Shown here one piece after another: positions 39,207 through 49,613 of a DNA stretch of 64,000 bases. Under the pieces are notes generated by a model. It had not been told where the DNA came from. It did not search any database and was given only the letters and a program-made list of their open reading frames with translations. The DNA comes from Vibrio palustris. Its GTDB lineage: Bacteria > Pseudomonadota > Gammaproteobacteria > Enterobacterales > Vibrionaceae. The position numbers and the translations under genes were made by a program. How positions within the stretch are numbered: position 1 is the first letter of the stretch; each line of letters starts with the position of its first letter. Location: NCBI RefSeq assembly GCF_024346995.1, contig NZ_AP024887.1, positions 2,294,001 through 2,358,000 on the forward strand, given 5' to 3'.

Positions 39207-41639
39207 CTATTTCTTTTCTTGCTTGGCCGGCTTACTGCGGGCTTTATTTTTACGAGCTTTAGACGCTTTCGTTTTTTTGCGCTTACGATCAGCGGCTTCA
39301 TCATCTGGTCGCTTGGGTGGTTCCACAGCTGGAACCGCTTTACCTTTTGAAGCTACCTTTTTACTTTTGGCTTTAGCTTTGGCTTCTGCAACGCGTTTTT
39401 TCGCTGTTTTACCCTCACCTCGCGCTTTACGTTCCGTGCCTTCTAGCGCAAAGTCGATTTGACGGTCATCAAGATTAACCGCTTGCACTTTGACTTTTAC
39501 GCTATCACCCAAACGGTAAATAGCGCCAAAGGACTCCCCTTTCAAGCGTTGACCTACTGGGTCAAAGTGGTAGTAATCATTCGCCAATGATGAAATATGG
39601 ACTAAACCATCAATGTGCAGTTCCGATAATCGGACAAAGAAACCAAAACCAGTCACATTGGCAATTACACCATCAAGCACTTCACCGACGTGATCTTGCA
39701 TGTATTCACATTTGAGCCAATCAGAGACATCACGAGTAGCATCATCAGCACGGCGCTCTGTGGTGGAACACTGCTCACCGTAGAAGTCCATATCATCAAA
39801 TGAATAATGATAGCCGCCTGTTGGAGTCCAGCGATCCTGATTTTGTCCCTTTTCTTTAGCAATAAGGTACTTAATTGCACGGTGCAATAATAAATCAGGG
39901 TAACGACGGATTGGAGAAGTAAAGTGCGCGTAGCGCTTCAATGCAAGGCCAAAGTGACCACAATTGTCCGCATTGTATACCGCCTGTTTCATTGAACGCA
40001 GCAGCATCGTTTGAATCAATTCTTTATCTGGGCGATCACCAATTTGATGCATTAAGTCGGCATAATCCGTTGGAGACGGTTCAAGCCCACCAGTCAGATT
40101 TAGGCCTAACTCGCTTAGGAAATCACGGAAACCAACTAAGCGTTGCTCGCCTGGGGCTTCATGAACACGATATAACGCGGGTTCCTTAGCCTTTTCCACG
40201 TAAGACGCAGACGCTACGTTGGCTAAAATCATACATTCTTCAATGATTTTATGAGCATCGTTACGTACCACAGGCTCAATTCTGTCGATTTTACGCTCAG
40301 CATTGAAAATGAATTTCGTTTCAACCGTTTCAAACTCAATCGCGCCACGTTGATCACGCGTTTTCTTCAGCACTTTATACATGCGATGAAGTTCTTCTAA
40401 ATGAGGGACATTCGCTTGATAACGTTCGCGTAAATCTTCATCACCTTGAAGGATATGAGACACTTTGTTGTAGGTAAGCCGTGCATGGGAGTTCATGACA
40501 GCTTCATAGTGCTTGTAGCCTGATAGCTTACCCGCTTCTGAAATGGTCATCTCACACACCATACATAGGCGATCCACTTGAGGATTCAACGAACACAATC
40601 CGTTAGACAGCACTTCCGGTAGCATAGGCACAACTTGTGATGGGAAGTAAACCGAGTTACCACGGTTAATTGCTTCTTTATCCAAGGCACTGCCAGGGCG
40701 AACGTAATAGCTCACATCAGCAATCGCTACCCAAAGACGCCAACCGCCACCTTTCTTCGCTTCACAATATACGGCGTCATCAAAGTCGCGTGCATCTTCA
40801 CCATCAATCGTCACTAATGGTAGGTCACGTAAATCTACACGACCTTGCTTTGCGTCTTCAGGAACGTCTTCACCAAGATGTTCAATTTGCTTGGTCACCT
40901 CTTCAGGCCACTCACACGGCAGCTGGTGAGTATGGATAGCAATTTGTGTTTCCATTCCCGGAGCCATATTTTCGCCAAGGACTTCCACGACTTTTCCCAT
41001 CATGCTGCGGTTACGCGCACCACGATCAGTGATCTCAATCACCACCACATTGCCCATACGCGCACCGAAACGGTGTTCATCGGGGATCAGAATATCTTGA
41101 TGAATACGAGAGTCATCAGGCACGACATATGAGCAGCCTTGTTCGAAGAAGAAACGTCCAACAATTTGTCCATTTCTCGCTTCCAAAATTCGAATCAAGC
41201 GGCCTTCTTTACGCCCTCTTTTGTCAGTACCTGACGGCTGCACCAACACGTAATCACCATGAATAATCGTTTTCATTTGGTGATGCGGTAACAGGATGTC
41301 GTTGTCTTTGCCAAGGCTACCTTCTGGGCGGACCCAACCAAACCCATCACGGTGTCCAATGACATACCCTTTTATGAGCTCGAGTTTTTCTGGCAAGACA
41401 TAACACTGCCGGCGAGTGAATACTAGCTGTCCATCACGCTCCATGGCTCTTAAGCGACGGCGTAAGCCTTCATAATGATCTTCACCTTGCAATTCTAATG
41501 CGGCAAATAAATCATTGCGGTTCATGGGAACATTCGCTGTTCTCAGAAACTCGAGAATGTATTCTCGGCTCGGAATAGGGTTCTCGTAATTCTGCGATTC
41601 ACGCTCAGCAAATGGGTCTTGATTGGTCTTCTCTGACAT
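39207..41639 (-). CDS. rnr: Ribonuclease R
   Basis: 3'-to-5' exoribonuclease that degrades structured RNA and acts in rRNA quality control and cold shock. 810 residues: helix-turn-helix start (about 25-75), two cold-shock domains, RNB catalytic domain with Asp279, Asp285, Asp287 and Asp288 for two metals, an S1 domain (about 645-730), and a Lys/Arg-rich tail of about 75 residues. In E. coli the tail binds tmRNA-SmpB and controls stability. The E. coli neighbour nsrR is not present upstream. Confidence 0.96.
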   Translation of the reverse strand: MSEKTNQDPFAERESQNYENPIPSREYILEFLRTANVPMNRNDLFAALELQGEDHYEGLRRRLRAMERDGQLVFTRRQCYVLPEKLELIKGYVIGHRDGFGWVRPEGSLGKDNDILLPHHQMKTIIHGDYVLVQPSGTDKRGRKEGRLIRILEARNGQIVGRFFFEQGCSYVVPDDSRIHQDILIPDEHRFGARMGNVVVIEITDRGARNRSMMGKVVEVLGENMAPGMETQIAIHTHQLPCEWPEEVTKQIEHLGEDVPEDAKQGRVDLRDLPLVTIDGEDARDFDDAVYCEAKKGGGWRLWVAIADVSYYVRPGSALDKEAINRGNSVYFPSQVVPMLPEVLSNGLCSLNPQVDRLCMVCEMTISEAGKLSGYKHYEAVMNSHARLTYNKVSHILQGDEDLRERYQANVPHLEELHRMYKVLKKTRDQRGAIEFETVETKFIFNAERKIDRIEPVVRNDAHKIIEECMILANVASASYVEKAKEPALYRVHEAPGEQRLVGFRDFLSELGLNLTGGLEPSPTDYADLMHQIGDRPDKELIQTMLLRSMKQAVYNADNCGHFGLALKRYAHFTSPIRRYPDLLLHRAIKYLIAKEKGQNQDRWTPTGGYHYSFDDMDFYGEQCSTTERRADDATRDVSDWLKCEYMQDHVGEVLDGVIANVTGFGFFVRLSELHIDGLVHISSLANDYYHFDPVGQRLKGESFGAIYRLGDSVKVKVQAVNLDDRQIDFALEGTERKARGEGKTAKKRVAEAKAKAKSKKVASKGKAVPAVEPPKRPDDEAADRKRKKTKASKARKNKARSKPAKQEKK

Positions 41640-41729
41640 AGATTGGCCTAATTGTGCTTGATAGGAAGGAAGCTGTTGTTAGTATATCTGAGTCAATGCC
41701 TAAGCTACAGTTACTGATAGAAAAACCTG

Positions 41730-41741
41730 ATACAGCTGTAT
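41730..41741. promoter_or_regulatory. 12-bp palindrome between rnr and mdlA
   Basis: ATACAGCTGTAT is self-complementary. It sits in the 265-base divergent region, 91 bases before rnr and 164 before mdlA. It is a possible operator; the rest of this gap shows no reading frame or hairpin that I can support. Confidence 0.3.
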
Positions 41742-41904
41742 AAAAAATGTTACTCTAACTAGCATACCATAGTCACTAAATTGCTTATGTCATCAGTGTC
41801 GAACCATGACGTTGTTACCCGTGGGCGAATACTCAAATTCATATCTATGGTGGTGCTATATCTAACTGTCTACAATAACATCTTATCAAAGGAATGGACA
41901 CCTT

Positions 41905-43653
41905 ATGCTGCTTTTCCGACGCCTAGGCTGGTTTTTCCGGCGCTATTGGTATACCTATTCACTGGCTCTGACTATGTTATTTATAGTCGGCTTATTAAAT
42001 ATGGCAATCCCTTGGGTTATCGGACGCTCTGTCGACCAAATACTTGCGACTCATAGCATGGATAATACCCAACACTACCTTCTGATATTACTCTTTTGTG
42101 GGATCGCGATTTATCTCTTACGTTATGGCTGGAGACGCCTGTTATTTGGCACTTCTTTCCATTTAGCGAACCTTTTTCGTCGTCAGTTTTATCAACGCCT
42201 CACCAAACAAGGCCAAGCTTTCTACAGTGCTCACTCTACGGGTGACTTAATGGCGCGAGCAACCAATGATATAGATGCGGTAGAATCTGCCGCCGGAGAA
42301 GGTATTTTATCCGGTTTTGACGGTATGAGTACGTTTCTTCTCGTGGTCGTAATGATGTTTGTGTTCATTGACTGGCGTCTAGCCGCCGTTGCCTTGATTC
42401 CTTTCCCATTTATGGGGCTGTTCTTTTATCGTTTATCCAGTACCATTCACCATCAGTTTCGCGATACATTAGATAAATTCTCGACGCTAAATGAGCAAAC
42501 TCAACAAGCGATTGTCGGCGTAAGAATGATTAAAGCCATGGGGCGAGAAGCAATTGAAAAACAGCAGTTTGATAACATTGCAGAACAAGCGGCACAAAGT
42601 AATTATCATGTTGAACGCTCAGAAGCTAAATTTGATCCCGTTATTCAAATTAGCTTAGGGTCTTCTATGCTCCTCACCTTATTGATGGGTGGGTGGCTCA
42701 TACATAAAGAGCAATTGACGGTTGGCCAGCTCACCAGCTTTAGTTTGTATTTATCACAACTGATTTGGCCGATGTTTGCGTTTGGCTGGCTCATGAATAT
42801 TTTACAACGTGGTAATGCTGCGATTGGCCGTTTATATGAATTACTGTCTTTACCGGACACGATTGAAGATTCAGGCGAAAACGTCCCTCATAGTCATGAG
42901 GTGACGATTGATTCTTTAACGTTTACTTACCCGAACAGCCAACAGCCAAGCTTGAGCAATATCGACCTACACTTACCAGAGCAAAGTGTACTCGGCATTG
43001 CCGGGCCTACCGGGGCGGGAAAATCAACGTTACTTCAATTATTAATGCGCTACTGGGACATCGATACTGGCGAGATAAAGCTGAGTGGCATGCCTTTGCA
43101 AGACATTTCCTTACACGCTTTGCGAGAACAGTTTGCCTATGTCCCACAAGATGCGTTTTTATTTAGTACCTCAATTTTAGAAAACATTCGCATGGGTAAG
43201 CCCAACGCCAGTGATGAAGATATTTACGAAGCCGCACGCTTAGCCGCTATTCATGATGATATTGTGCAGTTTCCGGAAGGCTATCAAACCTTAGTGGGTG
43301 AGCGTGGCGTGACATTATCAGGCGGTCAACGACAGCGTGTCTCGATTGCTCGAGCGCTCATTAGCGAAGCGCCCATTCTCATACTGGATGATGCGCTATC
43401 GGCAGTGGATGTCGGCACCGAACAGACCATTATTAACCATTTACGTGCTAGAGAATCACAGAGTGTCATCATTATCACGCACCGACTCTCTGCGATTGAG
43501 CACGCGAATGAAATTATCGTGCTATCCCATGGGAGAATTACCGAACGCGGCACCCATCAGCAACTGAGTCAAAATAGCGGGTGGTATTCTCAAATGGTCG
43601 CCTATCAACAAATGGAGCAAGCGTTAGATAAGGACTATCATGACGAAGACTAA
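41905..43653 (+). CDS. mdlA: ABC exporter half-transporter, MdlA type
   Basis: Inner-membrane ABC exporter subunit of 582 residues: six-helix membrane domain (about 1-315) and ATPase domain with Walker A GPTGAGKST at 367-375 and signature LSGGQ at 471-475. Walker B ends Asp495-Asp496, with Asp where the catalytic Glu normally stands. This is the mark of the degenerate half of heterodimeric exporters such as MdlAB or TM287/288. Substrate unknown; the multidrug name is by similarity. AAGGA lies about 11 bases before the ATG. Its end overlaps mdlB by 14 bases. Confidence 0.9.
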   Translation: MLLFRRLGWFFRRYWYTYSLALTMLFIVGLLNMAIPWVIGRSVDQILATHSMDNTQHYLLILLFCGIAIYLLRYGWRRLLFGTSFHLANLFRRQFYQRLTKQGQAFYSAHSTGDLMARATNDIDAVESAAGEGILSGFDGMSTFLLVVVMMFVFIDWRLAAVALIPFPFMGLFFYRLSSTIHHQFRDTLDKFSTLNEQTQQAIVGVRMIKAMGREAIEKQQFDNIAEQAAQSNYHVERSEAKFDPVIQISLGSSMLLTLLMGGWLIHKEQLTVGQLTSFSLYLSQLIWPMFAFGWLMNILQRGNAAIGRLYELLSLPDTIEDSGENVPHSHEVTIDSLTFTYPNSQQPSLSNIDLHLPEQSVLGIAGPTGAGKSTLLQLLMRYWDIDTGEIKLSGMPLQDISLHALREQFAYVPQDAFLFSTSILENIRMGKPNASDEDIYEAARLAAIHDDIVQFPEGYQTLVGERGVTLSGGQRQRVSIARALISEAPILILDDALSAVDVGTEQTIINHLRARESQSVIIITHRLSAIEHANEIIVLSHGRITERGTHQQLSQNSGWYSQMVAYQQMEQALDKDYHDED

Positions 43654-45421
43654 ATCAGCCAAACATACTGCTGGGGCATTTAACCTACTCATTGGTTATG
43701 TGTTTCAAGACCGCCCACTACTTTATAAAGCGTTATCTCTCGTCGTATTTGCCACTGCGCTCGATGTCATTGGACCGATGATTTCGAAAGTTTTTATTGA
43801 TAATTTCATCATCCCAGATACGTATCCTAAATGGCCAGTGATTGGGATTACTCTACTCTATGTGGTGAGTATTCTTCTTTCTACGATTTTGAAGTATCAA
43901 CAAACGCTCAAGTTTGTCGACCTTGCACTCAATGCGGTTTTAGATATTCGTAAACGTGCTTTTCATCACGTATTAAATTTACCCATGGCCTATTTCGATT
44001 ATGCCCGTACCGGACAACTGGTCAGTCGCATCACCAATGATACGGAATCTATCAAAGACGTTTATGTGCAATTTTTATCGAATGTCGTTTCTAACGTCAT
44101 AATGTTGTTCGGTATTTTAATTGCGATGGCGATTTTAGACCTGCAATTAATGCTGATTGCGTTAGCGTTAATGCCAGCCGTTGCCATTATTATCTATATT
44201 TACCAGAAACTTAGTGGCAGCGTGGTCGCTGAAAGCCGTCAGCTACGCTCCGATATCAATGCCACAATCAGTGAATCGATTGGTGGTATGGCAGTCATTC
44301 AATCGACTAATCAACAGGAATCAAAGCTCAATCAGTTTAATCGTATCAACAACCGCCACTATCGTACTCGCTTAAAAACAATGACCATGGCTAGCTTATT
44401 ACTGCGGCCTGCCATCAATTTAATGAGTGTCGTGGTCACTGCGGCGATCGTGTGGTTTTTTGGTATAAAAGTGGTGCAAGGCGTGACAGAGATTGGGGTT
44501 TTATATGCCTATCTTAATTATTTAGGGCGTTTCACCCAACCTTTAATGGAAATTGCGCAGCAATTTAGCCTTTACCAACAAGCTATGGTCGCGGGGAGTC
44601 GCGTCAACACGTTACTCAGTGAGACCGCTTTAGCGGATACCCCGCATACCAACGCGCAGCTTAGCGATGGACATATCAGCATTAATCATGTTGTCTTTGG
44701 TTACAACCCTGACAAACCAGTGCTTAAAAATATCAATATCGACATTCCTGCAGGGCGCTTCTTTGCGGTCATCGGCCATACAGGCAGCGGGAAAAGTACC
44801 TTATTAAGCCTGCTACTAAATTTCTACCAGCCACAATCAGGCAGTATCCAAGTCGATAAGCACAACTTAAGCGAGTTTAGCCATGACATGTTAAGGCAAG
44901 GTATTGGATTCATTCCTCAAGAACCTTTCATTTTGGCTTCAAGTATTTTTGACAATATTGCAATGGGTCGAGAACTCACGGCACAGCAAGTTGAGATTGC
45001 CGCACAAGATGCCCACTTACACGAGGTCATCATGGAGATGCCTGATGGCTATCAAACGCACCTTGGTGAAGGCGGCTCGCGTTTATCTACCGGGCAACGG
45101 CAACAATTAATCATTGCTCGTGCATTGGCTGGCTCACCTAAAATATTACTACTCGACGAGGCGACGGCCAATGTCGACAGTGAAACCGAACAGGTGGTAC
45201 AAAAAGCGTTAGCGAATTTATATGGAAAAGTCACCATGATAGTCGTCGCTCACCGCTTATCCACCATACGTAATGCTGACACTATTTTGGTATTAGATGA
45301 CGGGGAGTTGATCGAAGAAGGCAATCATCAGTCATTGATGAATATCGAACAGGGTCGATATCGTGCGATGTATGAACTGCAAAAACAGGAACAGAAAGTC
45401 GCATTAGCAGCGAGACAATAG
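43640..45421 (+). CDS. mdlB: ABC exporter half-transporter, MdlB type
   Basis: Partner of MdlA, 593 residues: membrane domain (about 20-325), Walker A GHTGSGKST at 379-387, and an intact catalytic Glu507 after Asp506. The signature is LSTGQ (482-486) instead of LSGGQ. The degenerate ATP site would therefore pair the MdlA Walker motifs with this altered signature, and the active site would pair the MdlB Walker motifs with the perfect LSGGQ of MdlA. It is convergent with motX, and a CAGCAGGG/CCCTGCTG inverted repeat (45440-45460) lies between the stops. Confidence 0.9.
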   Translation: MTKTKSAKHTAGAFNLLIGYVFQDRPLLYKALSLVVFATALDVIGPMISKVFIDNFIIPDTYPKWPVIGITLLYVVSILLSTILKYQQTLKFVDLALNAVLDIRKRAFHHVLNLPMAYFDYARTGQLVSRITNDTESIKDVYVQFLSNVVSNVIMLFGILIAMAILDLQLMLIALALMPAVAIIIYIYQKLSGSVVAESRQLRSDINATISESIGGMAVIQSTNQQESKLNQFNRINNRHYRTRLKTMTMASLLLRPAINLMSVVVTAAIVWFFGIKVVQGVTEIGVLYAYLNYLGRFTQPLMEIAQQFSLYQQAMVAGSRVNTLLSETALADTPHTNAQLSDGHISINHVVFGYNPDKPVLKNINIDIPAGRFFAVIGHTGSGKSTLLSLLLNFYQPQSGSIQVDKHNLSEFSHDMLRQGIGFIPQEPFILASSIFDNIAMGRELTAQQVEIAAQDAHLHEVIMEMPDGYQTHLGEGGSRLSTGQRQQLIIARALAGSPKILLLDEATANVDSETEQVVQKALANLYGKVTMIVVAHRLSTIRNADTILVLDDGELIEEGNHQSLMNIEQGRYRAMYELQKQEQKVALAARQ

Positions 45422-45461
45422 CCGTATCGTATGTCTCATCAGCAGGGCTCGTCCCTGCTGG

Positions 45462-46106
45462 TTACCAATACGTTTCTTTACGTTTAGCGCGCGCAATAAT
45501 ATTTTGCGGCATACGCTGCTCTAGTCCTTCACGTAGCAGGGCAATGCGTTTGTGTTGGCGCTGACTATCAGTGACTGAGTTATATAGCCAACGATAAGCG
45601 TCTTCATAATCAAGTGGACTCCCATAATCACGCAATAACAGCTCAGCTAACTGAATTCGCGCATTCAGATCGCCCATACCGGCGGCTTCTCTTAAATATG
45701 GGATGGCGCGTTCACGATCTTGTTGGACAAAGGTGCCATGTGCGTAATAACTCCCCATCCGTTCTAAAGCCGATGGCAAGCCTTGATGAGCCGCACTTTT
45801 AATATAATACAACCCAAGCTCAATATCTTTATCAACACATACCCCCCAAGACAGCATATCGCCGTACAGGAACTCATAAGATGGCAAATTAATCCGCGTG
45901 GCACGAGCAATAATGTCCTCGACCAATTGGCACTTGTCCGCCTTAACACGCTGTAAGTGTTTATTTTGCTCAATCAACCTGATGAGCTCAGACTCGCTGT
46001 AGATTGGCACCGGCTTGCCAACATCACCCATTTCGTTCGCTTTCGCAACGGGAAGTGATGCACATAGGCCCAACATCAGCGAAGCCGCGACAAATCGTAG
46101 CTTCAT
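45462..46106 (-). CDS. motX: Sodium-driven flagellar motor protein MotX
   Basis: Periplasmic protein of the T-ring, which with MotY holds the PomA/PomB stators of the polar flagellum in Vibrio. 214 residues: signal peptide (about 1-23), then Sel1-like repeats (about 75-170) including YGDMLSWGVCVDKDIELGLY, and Cys pairs that fit the disulfide of the family. The region YEDAYRWLYNSVTDSQRQHK is characteristic. Its neighbour purA is the same in V. cholerae as I recall. Transcription probably depends on the flagellar sigma factor at 46179-46205. Confidence 0.95.
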   Translation of the reverse strand: MKLRFVAASLMLGLCASLPVAKANEMGDVGKPVPIYSESELIRLIEQNKHLQRVKADKCQLVEDIIARATRINLPSYEFLYGDMLSWGVCVDKDIELGLYYIKSAAHQGLPSALERMGSYYAHGTFVQQDRERAIPYLREAAGMGDLNARIQLAELLLRDYGSPLDYEDAYRWLYNSVTDSQRQHKRIALLREGLEQRMPQNIIARAKRKETYW

Positions 46107-46178
46107 TGCTGCACTCTTAGTTCATAACTTAGCCATTAATTTAAAGTATACGGGGGCATACTGGCTAATCTGTTACTT

Positions 46179-46205
46179 TTATCGACCAAGCCTGTTATCT
46201 CTTTA
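46179..46205 (-). promoter_or_regulatory. Sigma-28 (FliA) type promoter of motX
   Basis: On the minus strand, TAAAGAGA (46205-46198), exactly 11 bases, GTCGATAA (46186-46179). The consensus is TAAAGTTT-N11-GCCGATAA, so this gives 5/8 and 7/8 with exact spacing. The start would be about 65 bases before motX. motX is known to be a late, FliA-dependent gene in Vibrio. Confidence 0.75.
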
Positions 46206-46270
46206 GGCAAAACTTGTCGATCAGCGGCAATTTTTTGCCATTGAGAATGTATACGACTAAGTATAGATAC

Positions 46271-46300
46271 AAAAAAACCGACTCGTAAGTCGGTTTTTTT
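46271..46300. terminator. Terminator of purA
   Basis: A 13-bp stem (46271-46283 with 46288-46300, loop CGTA) with A7 and T8 flanks, 15 bases after the purA stop on the minus strand. Confidence 0.95.
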
Positions 46301-46315
46301 TAAACGAACATGTCA

Positions 46316-47647
<1,332 letters not shown>

Positions 47648-47690
47648 CTAGCACTGATCGATGGGCGATGCAGTCACTTTTTAAGCAAGA

Positions 47691-47723
47691 AAAAGTAATA
47701 AAAAAACCCTCTTTATTACTTTT
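47691..47723 (-). terminator. Weak A/T-rich hairpin after iaaA
   Basis: A 12-bp inverted repeat (47691-47702 with 47712-47723) lies 17 bases after the iaaA stop. The arms contain a single G-C pair each, so the stem is weak despite its length. Confidence 0.4.
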
Positions 47724-47740
47724 AGATCTTTATATATAAC

Positions 47741-48685
47741 TTATTCATCTGAATAGATTTTTACAGTCAAGTTTCCAACGGTATCGATTGCGCCACGATA
47801 CATCCCCGAACTATTCATCGAAAAGTGGGCTTGACCTTGTGCATCCATCGCGACTAAACCACCTTCACCACCGATACGTTTCAGCTCTCCTTGAATAATG
47901 GTGTCGCACGCAGTTGCGATATCTTCTTGTAAATAACGCATACGAGCCGCAACATCTCCAGCAACCATTTTACGAATAAAAAACTCCCCCATTCCAGTAC
48001 AAGAGACTGCAACATTGCCGTTTTCCGCGTAGGTTCCTGCACCAATAATCGGCGAGTCACCGACACGGCCATATTGCTTATTAGTGACCCCGCCCGTACT
48101 GGTTGCAGCTGCCAGGTTGCCCTGCTGATCAAGTGCAACCGCGCCCACGGTGCCATGTTTATCGTCATCAGGGTATTCAGACTCTGAAAGTGCAAAACCT
48201 TGTGCTTGTTTCATTCTCAGTAATTGCTCGTAGCGACGCTCCGTAAAGAAGTAGTCTTGCTCGGTAAACGCATAACCGTTATCAAATGCAAATGCTTCTG
48301 CCCCTTCACCAATCAAAAATACATGCTCACTGTCTTGCATCACTTGCCGGGCCAGATGAATCGGGTTTTTAATATGCTGCACTCCGGCAATCGCACCCAC
48401 ATTGTGATCTTGACCATCCATGATAGACGCATCCATTTCTACCATTTCTTTACTGGTCATTACCGCACCTTTGCCGGCATTAAATAGTGGTGAATCTTCC
48501 ATTACCGTGACCGCACTGACCACTGCGTCTACCGCACTGCCACCTTGGGCTAATACCTTATGCCCTGCACGCAGTGACTTTTCGAGTTGATGTAAAAATT
48601 CATCTTGTAATTCTTGGGTCATTTTTTCACGTAAGATGGTTCCTGCACCACCGTGAATCGCAATCGAAAATGGCTTTGACATCAT
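47741..48685 (-). CDS. iaaA: Isoaspartyl peptidase / L-asparaginase
   Basis: Plant-type (class 3) asparaginase, an N-terminal nucleophile hydrolase that cleaves beta-aspartyl dipeptides from damaged proteins and also asparagine. 314 residues. Self-cleavage before Thr179 (KHG-TVGAVA) yields alpha and beta subunits with Thr179 as nucleophile; the later TSTGG and RVGDSPIIGAGTYA segments complete the site. No signal peptide. It is flanked upstream by the slyD terminator, so it is probably transcribed alone. Confidence 0.94.
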   Translation of the reverse strand: MMSKPFSIAIHGGAGTILREKMTQELQDEFLHQLEKSLRAGHKVLAQGGSAVDAVVSAVTVMEDSPLFNAGKGAVMTSKEMVEMDASIMDGQDHNVGAIAGVQHIKNPIHLARQVMQDSEHVFLIGEGAEAFAFDNGYAFTEQDYFFTERRYEQLLRMKQAQGFALSESEYPDDDKHGTVGAVALDQQGNLAAATSTGGVTNKQYGRVGDSPIIGAGTYAENGNVAVSCTGMGEFFIRKMVAGDVAARMRYLQEDIATACDTIIQGELKRIGGEGGLVAMDAQGQAHFSMNSSGMYRGAIDTVGNLTVKIYSDE

Positions 48686-48716
48686 GACTTCCTGTTAATC
48701 CGTTCGTATCTAATCA

Positions 48717-48754
48717 ATAAAAAAAGCGCAAACCGAATGGATCAGTTTGCGCTT
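48717..48754 (-). terminator. Intrinsic terminator of slyD
   Basis: AAGCGCAAAC (48724-48733) pairs with GTTTGCGCTT (48745-48754), followed on the minus strand by a run of T. It lies 57 bases after the slyD stop. Confidence 0.9.
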
Positions 48755-48810
48755 ACTGAGCAACTTATTCACTGAATAACGCCCCACATATGGGCGTTGG
48801 TATCAATGAA

Positions 48811-49311
48811 TTAGTGAGAACAGTTTTCATCGTGTACATGGCCATCATCTTGATGTGTATGACCATGTTCAAGTTCTTCTGCTGTCGCAGCGCGTACGGC
48901 AACTACTTCTACGTCAAACGTCAACGTTTTGCCTGCTAGCATGTGGTTACCATCAACCACAACTTCGTCGCCGTCTACTTCAGTGATTTCAACTGGCACA
49001 GGACCTTGGTCTGTGTCAGCTAGAAAACGCATACCGACTTCGATCTCATCAACGCCTTGGAATACATCAGCTGGAACACGTTGTACTAACATATCGCTGT
49101 GTTCGCCGTATGCATCATCTGGAGACACAGTAACAGAGAATGCATCGCCAGCTTCTTTACCTTCAAGTTCACGTTCTAGACCAACAATTAGGTTGCCTTT
49201 ACCGTGTAGGTAATCTAGTGGAGCTTCAGTTGTTGACTGATCAACAACCACACCGTCTTCTAGTTTTACTTGGTACGCGAGACTTGCTACCACATCATTT
49301 TCAATTTTCAT
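48811..49311 (-). CDS. slyD: FKBP-type isomerase and metallochaperone SlyD
   Basis: Cytosolic prolyl isomerase and chaperone, 166 residues. The FKBP domain (about 1-70 and 125-145) is split by the inserted flap domain (about 70-125, with VEITEVDGDEVVVDGNH). The C-terminal tail HGHTHQDDGHVHDENCSH is His-rich with one Cys, suited to nickel or zinc binding as in hydrogenase maturation. The tail is shorter than that of E. coli SlyD (196 residues). Confidence 0.96.
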   Translation of the reverse strand: MKIENDVVASLAYQVKLEDGVVVDQSTTEAPLDYLHGKGNLIVGLERELEGKEAGDAFSVTVSPDDAYGEHSDMLVQRVPADVFQGVDEIEVGMRFLADTDQGPVPVEITEVDGDEVVVDGNHMLAGKTLTFDVEVVAVRAATAEELEHGHTHQDDGHVHDENCSH

Positions 49312-49405
49312 AACAGCTCCAAAGAGTCGAGTTTGTTTAGCTTTATATTTAGCTAAAGCATATATTAGATACAGTGTATTATGAAGATCCTCACAAGAAT
49401 CTCAA

Positions 49406-49606
49406 TTATTCTGGCTTAAAAATACCAATCATGTGCTCTTGAGTGTGTTTCGAGCTCTGTGCTTCCTTTGGAACTCGCTGATCTGTGTGCTGACATTCCA
49501 CACATTCGACCATCTCGATATTATTTTCAATCCACCAGCGCAGTGTATCCTGAGCATGACAACTCGGACAATTTGCACCAGCAATAAAACGTTTTTTGAT
49601 TGTCAT
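49406..49606 (-). CDS. yheV: YheV family zinc-ribbon protein
   Basis: 66 residues with Cys13, Cys16, Cys35 and Cys38 in two CxxC pairs, a zinc ribbon; the conserved start MTIKKRFIAGANCPSC and end MIGIFKPE match E. coli YheV. Function unknown. I use ATG 49606 because the longer open frame lies wholly inside kefB. It starts 7 bases after the kefB stop, so it belongs to kefG-kefB-yheV as in E. coli. Confidence 0.93.
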   Translation of the reverse strand: MTIKKRFIAGANCPSCHAQDTLRWWIENNIEMVECVECQHTDQRVPKEAQSSKHTQEHMIGIFKPE

Positions 49607-49613
49607 GGTCTTG

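Noticed and set aside
41729..41742. LexA (SOS) box at the rnr/mdlA palindrome
   Set aside because: The half-sites CTGT and ACAG are in the wrong order and spacing for CTG-N10-CAG.
41781..42056. Plus-strand frame overlapping the start of mdlA
   Set aside because: It runs out of frame with a well-supported ABC transporter and has no ribosome-binding site or family resemblance.
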